A stretch of DNA of 64,000 bases from Hyphomicrobium sp. CS1GBMeth3 (lineage in GTDB: Bacteria > Pseudomonadota > Alphaproteobacteria > Rhizobiales > Hyphomicrobiaceae), in assembly GCF_900117455.1 (NCBI RefSeq), contig NZ_FPHO01000003.1, positions 1,826,501-1,890,500 of the forward strand. The letters run 5' to 3'. Within the stretch, counting starts at the first letter, position 1; every line of letters starts with the position of its first letter. A program made the position numbers and the translations under genes. Below, piece after piece: positions 9,045 through 17,013 of the stretch. Below the pieces are notes generated by a model, which was not told the DNA's origin, did no database searches, and saw only the letters and a program-made list of their open reading frames with translations.

Positions 9045-10901
9045 TCACGCCGTCGTTTGAGCGGGGCCAGCGGGACGGCGCGGTCGGAACAGCCGCCGCA
9101 GGAGTAGCAGGAAGAACAGGACGGCCACGCCAGCACCGATCACCACAAGCGGATGCTTTTCCCAGATCAGGATGGGAGAGATGTTGCCGTCCCAAGCGGC
9201 CGCGACGTCGTTGAGAATGGTTTCCGGGCTACCGCTGCCCTCGCGCAGCATCATGTCCACGGCGCGGGCCTGATCGCGGCTGGCGAGCACGGCGGAGCGT
9301 ACGCGCGGCGTAGCGAGGCTCTGCATCTTTCCGGGCGTCGCCGCGATGGCCGCCAGCACGCGCGCCCGCGGACCCGGCTCGAGCCCGTCCAGATAGCGCG
9401 AAAGCGACTCGAGCTCGGATTCCGAGAAGGCGCGCGCCAACCGCTTGAGATCCTCGGTGCCGAGGCCGAACAGCCGGTCGCGCGCATCGGCAGGGAGTGC
9501 CGCAAGCCGCGTGATCGCCACATGATCGTCGAGCTTGAGCAGAGCAGACAAGGTCGCGCGCGTGAAGCCGTCCGGCCCTGCGCGCCGGTAGACCTCGTGC
9601 TCGAGAACCTTCGGAAGCTGATCGCCCGCGAGTGAGGACCAGCCGAGCGCCGCATCGATCGAGCGCGTGTCGCGTGCAATCATCATGGCAGGCTCGGGCA
9701 GGAAGCGCACCGCCTCGTTGAGCGCGCCGTCACCGAGACGCTTCAGAACGCCTGCTTCGCCATCCTTTGCCAGAATGAGCGCCACCACCTCGTCGAGACG
9801 CGCCAGCTGCTCAGGCTTGACCGTATCTAGGAAGCGGCGGAAAGCCTCGTCGCGCTGCGCAAGATCGAGCGCCTTCTGGTGCGCATTCTGGAAGCTGCGC
9901 CAGATCTCGATCACGCGCTCGGCCGCCTTGGCTGCGATCTCGTTTAAATGCGCGTTGATCTGCTCGGCAATGGTCTTGGCGAGCTCGTCTTTCACCAGCC
10001 CCTTGGTGGCGTCGGATTTCATCTCTTCGGCGATGATCGGCAAAACGCCGTTACGCAGCTCCCAGATGTCCTTCGCAACGAGAACCAAGCCGACGCCGCC
10101 GGCCGCTACCGAAACCAGTCTCGCAAGAATGCTGCCCGCAAGCCGCTGACCGACGCGCGCCGCGATGTTGGCGAGCTGCCGGCGCATGAGAATCATCGCC
10201 GCGCCCGCGATGCCCTGGCTCGACTGCTGCAGCACCGTGCCGGAAGAAACGGCTGCGCGCCCGGCCTGCGTCTGCACGCCGAAATCATGCTCGACATCGC
10301 CGCTGACGATGCGCGCCACCGTCGTACCGTAGCGGCCGCCGAGGAACGCTCTCAAGCACTCGAGCGAGGGACCAACCGCATCCTGGCTCGCGAGCTCGAG
10401 TGTCTGCCCAACCTCATTGCCGACGCCCGTGGCGAGACCCTCGATAGCGGTCTTCATGACGTCCGACGTGTAGACGCGCTCGGCGACCGCGGCGGAAATT
10501 TCCTGCGCCTTCTCGGAGTTGATCAGAGATTGCGCGAGCCCGGCCCAGCTCGTCTCGCTGCGCACCTCTTCGATGGCGACGTCGATGCGCTTGGCCAGGA
10601 GATCGTCCATGCCGGCGCGCCGCCATTGCCGTTCGACGCTGCCGCGGTAATCAAACGTCTTTACGCCCGCTTCGAGGGATTTGAGCGTCAACGCTTCGAT
10701 GGAACCGCGAAATCCCGTTTCGTCCGCCTTCTGGCAGGCCTCGTAGTCGGCTCGCGTCATGGGAGGCGCCGCAAACACCGGGTGCGCTGCCTGCGTGAAA
10801 ATCGCTAGGACGAGGGTAAGCGATACGGCGGAACGCGGCAGGGAAGGCAACGACCAACTCCAAGTGGATGCGCACGACGGCGTGAAGATCTGCGCTCCCA
10901 T
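9045..10901 (-). CDS. Large exported protein with C-terminal membrane anchor, function unknown
   Basis: I do not recognise the family. The 618-residue product has an N-terminal signal-like hydrophobic segment ([21 protein letters not shown]), a long Ala/Glu/Leu-rich helical body with few cysteines, a short hydrophobic patch around residues 260-285 ([16 protein letters not shown]), and a single C-terminal transmembrane helix (about residues 581-601, [16 protein letters not shown]) followed by a basic tail. This predicts an envelope protein mostly in the periplasm and anchored at its C-terminus. It is on the same strand as lysK, 127 bases upstream of it, but a functional link is not implied. 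The reading frame has normal codon use and no disruption. Confidence 0.75.
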   Translation of the reverse strand: MGAQIFTPSCASTWSWSLPSLPRSAVSLTLVLAIFTQAAHPVFAAPPMTRADYEACQKADETGFRGSIEALTLKSLEAGVKTFDYRGSVERQWRRAGMDDLLAKRIDVAIEEVRSETSWAGLAQSLINSEKAQEISAAVAERVYTSDVMKTAIEGLATGVGNEVGQTLELASQDAVGPSLECLRAFLGGRYGTTVARIVSGDVEHDFGVQTQAGRAAVSSGTVLQQSSQGIAGAAMILMRRQLANIAARVGQRLAGSILARLVSVAAGGVGLVLVAKDIWELRNGVLPIIAEEMKSDATKGLVKDELAKTIAEQINAHLNEIAAKAAERVIEIWRSFQNAHQKALDLAQRDEAFRRFLDTVKPEQLARLDEVVALILAKDGEAGVLKRLGDGALNEAVRFLPEPAMMIARDTRSIDAALGWSSLAGDQLPKVLEHEVYRRAGPDGFTRATLSALLKLDDHVAITRLAALPADARDRLFGLGTEDLKRLARAFSESELESLSRYLDGLEPGPRARVLAAIAATPGKMQSLATPRVRSAVLASRDQARAVDMMLREGSGSPETILNDVAAAWDGNISPILIWEKHPLVVIGAGVAVLFFLLLLRRLFRPRRPAGPAQTTA

Positions 10902-11688
10902 AAGTTTACTATACGCTGGCCAACTGGACGCACTAGTGACATTTCCGACACTTCTCGCGTTCGGGGACCCTCCGCCGATCGTCGCCGAAGCCTCTCGCGA
11001 TCAATTTGGGAGGGTGCTATCGCCGCCATTCCGGGTCCATTTGACGGTGTGCGTCAATCTGACCGTGTTATGATTTTATTCCCGAAGTTTTCGTCGATAT
11101 CACAATCTGTTCGTCAGGTAATAAATCGACAGAACGGATGAACAGCAAACGGAAAGTCAGTCGGCGGGTTTTGCGTCGTCACACTTCTGCCGCACGCACT
11201 GGGGATCAGGGCACCGTCGGCGCCCGACCCCCGGGCTCCGGCAACGGAAACCTTGTGAGATTTCATCAGAAGGTTGTCCGCCAAGGTCTGGATGCTTCTA
11301 GATCTATTTACCTTGCGACCGATAGCCCCATAGGCAAAGGTGGTGCGGGAGTTGCAGGTAAGGCCCTAGAAGGTTTAGAGCCCCGTGCCGACGGACCGCT
11401 CCGGCGGGCAGGGCGTAGCTGGTCTACCTTTCGGAATGGCGTCGCCTGGATGAGCGATGCCCGGGGACCGGTTAGCGAAATATTTTCGTTTGGCTGAGCT
11501 AAGGGAACCCAAGGGAAGCCCTGCTTCATTATCGATGAAGCTGATCGCCGGACGAATGGTGCTGAGGGAAGAAAACAACAACCGCTAAAGCAACGGCGAT
11601 TAATTGCAATGCAAACTCCAAGCTTGGCATTTCGCTATTAATCGGCTTTAGTTCCTTTTGACGGGTAACAGCGAGTTCACGTAACTGC
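10902..11688. other. 787-base gene-poor region
   Basis: This is less GC-rich than its surroundings. One plus-strand frame (11138-11497, 119 codons) is Arg/Gly/Ser-rich, has no ribosome site and resembles nothing I know, so I do not call it. No tRNA fold, inverted-repeat pair of an insertion sequence, or clear terminator was found. It may contain promoters for the divergent flanking genes, a degraded gene or an unannotated small RNA. Confidence 0.4.
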
Positions 11689-12567
11689 ATGAATAAGAAG
11701 GAAAAAATCAACGCCTACAGGGGTAGCCTGGTGATGCCGGGTGGCCGGGTGGGCGTGCTGCTCGTGCACAGTCTTGGGGGCAATCCGGTTGAATTGCGCT
11801 TTGTTGCCCAGGGGCTCGCTCGTCAGGGGTGCACCGTCTACTGCCCGTTCATTCCCGGTCTAAGCGGTGGCACGGATCCGTCCGGCCTGTCGTCTTGGAA
11901 GGATTGGTACGCAGCTCTTGAGACCGCGCACGACGAATTGAAGGCCCATTGCGACGTCGTCATCGTCGGCGGTCAGTCAGCCGGAGCCATGCTGACCTTG
12001 CGGCTGGCCCGCGAGCGCGCATCAGAGATCGATGGCCTGCTGCTGTTCGCTCCGACGATGTGGCCGAACGGCTGGGCTATTCCGCGGTACTTCCCGCTGT
12101 TCAAGCTGATTTATCACAAGTGGGTTGCCTCGCTGATGCACTTCCGTCAGCGCGCGCCGTTCGGCATCAAGGACGAGCGCATTCGCAACTTCGTCATCGA
12201 GAGCTTCAAGAGCGAAGGCCGCCCCGTGGAGGATCTGTTCGGCCGTGGTGGTGGAATCGTGTGGGAGTTCCTGTCGCTTGCGAGTGACGTTAAGCGCCGC
12301 CTGCGCGAGATCCCGCAGCACGCTGCCATCTTCCACCCGCGTGAGGACGATCAAAGCGACATCTCGAACGCCTTCCGCCTGCAGCGCGAGCTCGGCGGCG
12401 TGGTCGAGATGACGGTGCTCAACGACAGCTATCACATGGTGACGCTCGATCGTCAGCGGTCGACCGTCGTTGATCGGACGGTCGATTTCGTCGTGCGCCT
12501 CACTCAGAAGATCGAGGAGAAGGCTGCCGTTGCGCGCCTGATCCAGGGCAAAGGCATCGCCGAATAA
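11689..12567 (+). CDS. Alpha/beta hydrolase (carboxylesterase / lipase-like)
   Basis: A 292-residue cytosolic serine hydrolase. It shows the oxyanion-hole strand VLLVHSLGGN (residues 24-33), the nucleophile elbow GGQSAGA near residue 95, a likely catalytic Asp in HPREDDQSD and a catalytic His in NDSYHMVTLD. The layout resembles monoacylglycerol-lipase/Est30-type carboxylesterases. Substrate cannot be predicted. The gene stands alone and ends at a strong bidirectional terminator. The ribosome site before the ATG is weak. Confidence 0.85.
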   Translation: MNKKEKINAYRGSLVMPGGRVGVLLVHSLGGNPVELRFVAQGLARQGCTVYCPFIPGLSGGTDPSGLSSWKDWYAALETAHDELKAHCDVVIVGGQSAGAMLTLRLARERASEIDGLLLFAPTMWPNGWAIPRYFPLFKLIYHKWVASLMHFRQRAPFGIKDERIRNFVIESFKSEGRPVEDLFGRGGGIVWEFLSLASDVKRRLREIPQHAAIFHPREDDQSDISNAFRLQRELGGVVEMTVLNDSYHMVTLDRQRSTVVDRTVDFVVRLTQKIEEKAAVARLIQGKGIAE

Positions 12568-12592
12568 GCTCGGATTTCTAGAGATTTCCAAG

Positions 12593-12628
12593 AAAAAGGC
12601 CGGGTGCGAAACCCGGCCTTTTTCTTTT
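12593..12628. terminator. Bidirectional intrinsic terminator
   Basis: A 13-base arm (AAAAAGGCCGGGT) pairs with ACCCGGCCTTTTT across a five-base loop, with a T-rich tail on both strands. It lies between the convergent hydrolase gene and the DUF2147 gene and can serve both. Confidence 0.9.
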
Positions 12629-12646
12629 ACTTCACAGGATTCGTGA

Positions 12647-13162
12647 TCAGGCTGGCGGAGGAGAGCCTTCGCAGCGGGGCAGATTGTCGGGCGCGCGCGT
12701 CCAGGTGAAGGACTTGCCGAGCATCTTCATGCCGAGATAGCCCGTGATCGTCAGCTTGTCGGGCTGCGCGAGCTTCAGCGCCACGTCATAGGTCTTGCCG
12801 GTCTTCGGATCGTAAATCTTGCCGCCGTCGAACGTTCCGTCCGACATCAGGCCGAGACCCCAGATCATGGGCAGGCCGCAGATCGGGCGCCCTTGGTTGG
12901 TCGGGTTCGGATTGTAGCGATCGTGCTTGGGCTCGCCCTCGGCGTTGAGGGGGTCTTTTAGCCAGATAATGCGGCCACAGAGCTTATTCGGAGCCTCGGC
13001 GCAAATGTAAACCTCGACAGCGCCCTGTCCGCTGTCGTCGTACCATGTCCCGAGCTCGGGACGGGCGGCAGCCGCCTCTGAGGCCAAAGTGACGAGGCCC
13101 ACGGCCAAAACCGGAATGAGGCGCGCGGCGGCACCTGCGGGGGCATAAACCTTCTCGATCAT
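12647..13162 (-). CDS. DUF2147 family exported protein
   Basis: A 171-residue protein with a cleavable-type signal sequence (VLAVGLVTLASEAAAA, cleavage near residue 34). The mature DUF2147 domain begins with LGTWYDDSGQGAVEVYIC, followed by LCGRIIWL and a C-terminal ITGYLGMKMLGKSFTWTR. DUF2147 proteins are small periplasmic beta-rich proteins of unclear function. The frame is open for 66 codons upstream, but the ATG at 13162 places the signal peptide correctly. The gene ends at the shared terminator on its downstream side. Confidence 0.85.
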   Translation of the reverse strand: MIEKVYAPAGAAARLIPVLAVGLVTLASEAAAARPELGTWYDDSGQGAVEVYICAEAPNKLCGRIIWLKDPLNAEGEPKHDRYNPNPTNQGRPICGLPMIWGLGLMSDGTFDGGKIYDPKTGKTYDVALKLAQPDKLTITGYLGMKMLGKSFTWTRAPDNLPRCEGSPPPA

Positions 13163-13539
13163 GAGAAACCTGATGGCTAAGGAGCAGCTTCCGGTAAAAA
13201 GCGTCCGCGCCGACGGGGGGCCGTTCGTCGCATGGGCGCTTAATCTGCAACAAAAAAAGGCGAAAACACGAAAGTGAATCCTTGTCTGCCAAGACCTCAA
13301 GTATATCAAGGGCAGGAAAAATGACTTACCATCTTTCTGCCCCAGCCCTTTGCTTTGCAAGCATTGGAGCTAGAAGGGTAGTGTGAGCCGCCCGGAAGCC
13401 CTATATACGACCCCGCAACCTGAGCTAAAACGCGCGCGACGTTGTGGGAGTAAGTTTTCGAGCTGCGCTTACTTCACGCTCGTTGCCGAACACTGATTCT
13501 TGCTGACGCGTGCCGAGCTGCAAAAGATCTGTTTTTGAG
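13163..13539. other. Divergent intergenic region
   Basis: About 380 bases between the DUF2147 gene (leftward) and the ABC exporter operon (rightward). It has AT-richer patches (an A-run near 13252 and TATATA near 13402) that could hold promoters. No gene, repeat or RNA is evident. Confidence 0.45.
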
Positions 13540-14673
13540 ATGATCCTCACTCTTGCGTTCCGCAATTTGTTTCACGACCGCATCCGGCTCGCCGTGACGC
13601 TGGTCGGAATTTTGTTCTCGATCGTCCTCGTTGCGATCCAGCTCGGTATGTATCTCGGCTCGAGCCGCATGATCACGTCGATGATCGAACGCTCGGACAG
13701 CGACCTCTGGATCATGGCCTACGGCGCCAAGAGCTTCGAGGAAGGCGGCATCCTGCTTTCGACGCTTGAGCGGCACCAGGCGCTTGCGACACCGGGCGTC
13801 AAGGCGGTGATCCCTCTCGTCGTATCGTTCGCGGAGTGGCGCAAGCCCGAGGGTGGCTCCACGCGCGTCGTGCTCGTCGGTACGGATGCCGAGGATGGCG
13901 GACTGGAGCCCTGGGCGCTCGTGGAAGGGACGTGGCAGGATATCAAGTCGCCGGATGCCATCTCGGCCGACGACACCTATTTCCGCGAGCTCGGCATCAA
14001 CGGTATCGGCGATACGGCGCAGATCGCGCAGGGTCGCGTCAAGGTCAAGGCGCTGACGCACCGCATCCGCTCCTTCACGCAGTCGCCGTACGTGTTCACG
14101 ACGCTCTCGCGGGCGCGCAGCCTGCTCGGCGCCGACAGCGACAAGGCAACGTACTTCCTCGTGCAGCTCGAGCCCGGCGCCGACGTCGAGACCGTGCGCC
14201 GCGAACTGCGCGACCGCCTCGAAGGCGGTGCAGAGGTCCTGACCAAGGCTGAGTTCGAAGACAGAAGCCTGCGCCAGTGGCTGTTCCGCACAGGCGCCGG
14301 CTTGGCGCTGATCGGTGGCGCGCTGCTCGGCATTCTGGTCGGCACCGTCATCGTCGCCCAGACGCTCTACTCGAGCACCAAGGACCACCTGAACGAGTTT
14401 GCGACCTTGCGCGCGCTTGGCTCGTCGTCGGGCTACATCTACAAGGTCATCCTTGCCCAGGCGGGTCTCAGCGCCGTCATCGGTTACGTGCTCGGCATTC
14501 TTATCTCGCTCGGCATCCTCTACATCAGTCGCAACACGCCACTGCCTCTGGTCATGACGCCCGGGCTTGCGGTCGCGCTGCTTGGCTTGACGCTCTTCAT
14601 GTCGGCGGTCTCCGCGATCTCGGCGATCATCAAGGTCACCCGCATCGATCCAGCCACGGTGTTCAATAGATGA
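13540..14673 (+). CDS. ABC exporter permease, DevC/FtsX-like
   Basis: A 377-residue inner-membrane protein of the MacB/FtsX-type permease class. One N-terminal helix (RLAVTLVGILFSIVLVAIQL) precedes a large extracytoplasmic domain (about residues 50-255). Three C-terminal helices follow (about 260-285, 310-335 and 345-365). The order permease, ATPase, HlyD-type adaptor matches the DevBCA class of exporters, which move lipids or other envelope compounds through an outer-membrane channel. The ATG at 13540 is preferred over a GTG at 13510; neither has a strong ribosome site. Its stop overlaps the ATPase start by four bases. Confidence 0.85.
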   Translation: MILTLAFRNLFHDRIRLAVTLVGILFSIVLVAIQLGMYLGSSRMITSMIERSDSDLWIMAYGAKSFEEGGILLSTLERHQALATPGVKAVIPLVVSFAEWRKPEGGSTRVVLVGTDAEDGGLEPWALVEGTWQDIKSPDAISADDTYFRELGINGIGDTAQIAQGRVKVKALTHRIRSFTQSPYVFTTLSRARSLLGADSDKATYFLVQLEPGADVETVRRELRDRLEGGAEVLTKAEFEDRSLRQWLFRTGAGLALIGGALLGILVGTVIVAQTLYSSTKDHLNEFATLRALGSSSGYIYKVILAQAGLSAVIGYVLGILISLGILYISRNTPLPLVMTPGLAVALLGLTLFMSAVSAISAIIKVTRIDPATVFNR

Positions 14674-15422
14674 CCCAGCAGCCCGTTCTCGAGGCAGTAG
14701 ACGTGGTCAAGGAGCTCGGTAAAGGCGCCGGCAAGGTTGTTGCGCTCAAAGGCGTGAACCTATCGCTGGTCAAGGGCGAGCTGACGCTGCTGATGGGCCC
14801 CTCCGGCAGCGGCAAGACCACGCTGTTGTCGATCCTCGGCTGCATCCTGACACCGACATCCGGGAAGGTCCGTGTCGAGGGTGAGGAGACGACCGACAAG
14901 AGCCCCGAGGAGCTCGCGGAGATCCGCCGCAAGCACATCGGGTTCATCTTCCAGTCCTACAACCTGTTTCCGACGCTGTCGGCGATCGAGAACGTCCGCA
15001 TCGCGCTGGACGTCATTGGCCGCAAGGGCTACCAGGCCGCGTTGCGCGCCGAGGAGGTGCTGCGCGACGTCGGGCTCGGCAACCGGCTGAAGAACTACCC
15101 GTCGAACCTTTCGGGCGGAGAGCAGCAGCGCGTCGCGGTCGCGCGCGCCATCGCAGCCTCGCCGTCTGTCGTTCTCGCGGACGAGCCGACGGCAGCTCTC
15201 GACAGCGAGAACGGACACGCCGTGATGGCGCTTTTGGCGCGCATCGCCAAGGAGCAGAACCGCAGCGTTCTGGCTGTGACGCACGATCCGCGCACGCTCG
15301 GCTATGCCGACCGCGTTGTGCGCATCGAGGATGGATTGATCGTCGGTGAGGAGCGTCGGCCACAGGGCCTCGATGCGCCTGAGATTGCCGACCTGACGAA
15401 GAGGCGGAAAGCAAATGGCTAA
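14670..15422 (+). CDS. ABC exporter ATPase, DevA-like (MacB/LolD class)
   Basis: A 250-residue nucleotide-binding subunit: Walker A GPSGSGKTT (about residues 45-53), signature LSGGEQQRVAVARA, Walker B VVLADEPTAALD, and a switch His in LAVTHDPR. This is the short, single-domain ATPase that energises MacB/LolCDE/DevC-type mechanotransmission exporters. It is translationally coupled at both ends: ATGA overlap with the permease, and an 8-base overlap with the following adaptor gene. Confidence 0.93.
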   Translation: MTQQPVLEAVDVVKELGKGAGKVVALKGVNLSLVKGELTLLMGPSGSGKTTLLSILGCILTPTSGKVRVEGEETTDKSPEELAEIRRKHIGFIFQSYNLFPTLSAIENVRIALDVIGRKGYQAALRAEEVLRDVGLGNRLKNYPSNLSGGEQQRVAVARAIAASPSVVLADEPTAALDSENGHAVMALLARIAKEQNRSVLAVTHDPRTLGYADRVVRIEDGLIVGEERRPQGLDAPEIADLTKRRKANG

Positions 15423-16497
15423 GAAGTTGGATCCAACCGTCACCGCTGTGGTGGCAGCTGGCGTTGCGGCCATCGTGACCAGCGTGGCGCTGAATCAGAT
15501 CGCGCCGCGGCTCGGCGGTGAGGCGCAGGCCATTGAAAGCGCAACCGCGCAGGAGAGCCGCACGCGTCAGGTATGGGCAGCATCCGCCACCGGCCGCGTC
15601 GAGCCCAAGGGCGGCGAGGTCCGTATCTCGTCGGAAGTTTCAGGCCGCATTGTCGACGTCCTCGCCGAGACCAACGACAAGGTCGCCGCTGGCGACCCGC
15701 TCGTCGTTTTGGACGACGACGATCTGCAGGTGAAGCTTTCGGCCGCGGAGTCGGAAGCCGAGGTCCGCATCCTTGAGCGCGACGAGGAGCCCGCGACCGG
15801 CATTGCGCTCGAGCGCCGCCAGGCGGAGGACGCACTGAACACGTCCGAGCGCGCGCGTTTCACTGCTCAGCAGGAGTTCGACGAGACCTATCGTAAGTTC
15901 AAGCACGGCAACGCCGACACCAACGCCGTGAAGAGCGCCCGCGAAAAGCTGGTTGAGGCGCGCAAGAAGGCAACGGAAGATCGCGCCAAGCTCGATGAGA
16001 TCCTGGCCAAGGCGGATCTGCCGGCGCCGACGCGGGTGGAATCGGCGCTCTGGGTCGCGCGCACCGACGTTGCGCAGGTCGAGAACGCCATCGAGCGCAC
16101 GCGTGTGCGCGCACCGGCGGACGGATCCATCCTGAACGTCTGGGCCAAGGTGGGCGAGCTGTCGGCACCGTCGCTCGAAGCGCCGCTCCTGCTCTTTGGC
16201 GACATCTCGAGCTTGCAGGTTCGCGCCGAAGTCGAGGAGCGCGACGTGACCAAGATCCGCATGGGCCAGCGCGTCATCGTGCGCGCGGATGCTTTCCCGG
16301 ACAAGGATTTCGAGGGCGTGGTGACACAAGTCGCGCCGGCGCTTGGTTCGCCCCGCATCATCTCGCGCGGTCCGCGCCGTCCCAACGACGTCGAGGTGCT
16401 CGAGGTGTTGATCTCCCTCAATGGCAGCCCGCCCCTGCTGACCGGCATGCGCGTTGACGCATTCTTCCGGAACGAGGCCGCTTCCGCTGCTCGTTAG
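15415..16497 (+). CDS. ABC exporter periplasmic adaptor, HlyD/DevB-like
   Basis: A 360-residue membrane-fusion protein. One N-terminal membrane helix (VTAVVAAGVAAIVTSVAL) is followed by a lipoyl half (ATGRVEPKGGEVRIS), a long charged coiled-coil hairpin (about residues 100-200), the second lipoyl half (RVRAPADGSILNV) and a beta-barrel domain ending with LTGMRVDAFF. It would connect the DevC-like permease with an outer-membrane channel, which is not in this window. Third gene of the operon. Confidence 0.9.
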   Translation: MAKKLDPTVTAVVAAGVAAIVTSVALNQIAPRLGGEAQAIESATAQESRTRQVWAASATGRVEPKGGEVRISSEVSGRIVDVLAETNDKVAAGDPLVVLDDDDLQVKLSAAESEAEVRILERDEEPATGIALERRQAEDALNTSERARFTAQQEFDETYRKFKHGNADTNAVKSAREKLVEARKKATEDRAKLDEILAKADLPAPTRVESALWVARTDVAQVENAIERTRVRAPADGSILNVWAKVGELSAPSLEAPLLLFGDISSLQVRAEVEERDVTKIRMGQRVIVRADAFPDKDFEGVVTQVAPALGSPRIISRGPRRPNDVEVLEVLISLNGSPPLLTGMRVDAFFRNEAASAAR

Positions 16498-16532
16498 GCA
16501 CTAGGCATTCAGTTTGAGGGCGCCAAATGTTT

Positions 16533-16567
16533 CGCCCGCTCGTCTTGCGCGGGCGGGCGTTGTTTTA
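16533..16567 (+). terminator. Probable terminator of the ABC exporter operon
   Basis: CGCCCGC pairs with GCGGGCG across a nine-base loop, followed after a short GC spacer by a T-rich run (GTTGTTTT). It lies 36 bases past the adaptor stop and overlaps the end of the converging small membrane-protein gene. Confidence 0.6.
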
Positions 16568-16837
16568 CTCCGACTTTGAGCGGCCGGCGTTTGCCAGACG
16601 TACGATGATCCAGATCGGAATGACGACCAAGGCGCCGAGCAGCATGTATTCGAGCACCCATTCGATGGCGCCGAACCCGAGGTCATAGAGGTTCCGCAGC
16701 AGCTCATTGACGCGCTGGAAGAAGTTGCCGAGGTCGATGCCAAGCGCCTTCATCACGATCCCGACCACGATCGAGATCACGGCGAGGCGGAGAATGACCC
16801 CAAGCGGGTTTCCGCCGAAAATCGTGTTACGGTCCAT
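16565..16837 (-). CDS. Small inner-membrane protein (DUF6460-like)
   Basis: A 90-residue protein with two hydrophobic segments: PLGVILRLAVISIVVGIVM (about residues 11-29) and LEYMLLGALVVIPIWIIVRL (about 57-76), separated by an amphipathic helix. It resembles the short DUF6460 proteins of Hyphomicrobiales, whose function is unknown; the family name is my tentative recall. The start at 16837 (MDRNTIF) is preferred over a frame 11 codons longer. It is a single-gene unit convergent with the ABC exporter. Confidence 0.65.
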   Translation of the reverse strand: MDRNTIFGGNPLGVILRLAVISIVVGIVMKALGIDLGNFFQRVNELLRNLYDLGFGAIEWVLEYMLLGALVVIPIWIIVRLANAGRSKSE

Positions 16838-16877
16838 GCCTAAGGTCCCTGAACGAGCACGTTGCTGCACTATCTAA

Positions 16878-16972
16878 AGTGCTTCCGGAAAAGTGGGAAC
16901 CGGTTTTCCGCAAGAAGCACGGCAAGTCAAAGGATGCTTCCGGAAAAGTGGGAACCGGTTTTCCGTAAGAAG
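16878..16972. repeat. Two direct copies of a dispersed palindromic repeat
   Basis: A 31-base sequence starting TGCTTCCGGAAAAGTGGG and ending GGTTTTCCG is present identically at 16880-16910 and 16935-16965. Each copy contains the imperfect inverted repeat CGGAAAA/TTTTCCG, followed by AAGAAG. A related, diverged copy lies at 44416-44462. Similar elements are abundant between genes in many Rhizobiales genomes. Placed between two divergent genes, they could form RNA hairpins or bind a protein. Confidence 0.8.
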
Positions 16973-17013
16973 TCTAATTGAAGGATAGCGGGTAGCGAAG
17001 GAAGCCCTGGCGC

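Noticed and set aside
11138..11497. 119-codon plus-strand frame in the long gap
   Set aside because: No ribosome site, no recognisable motif, and Arg/Gly/Ser composition typical of chance frames. It is left as part of the intergenic region.
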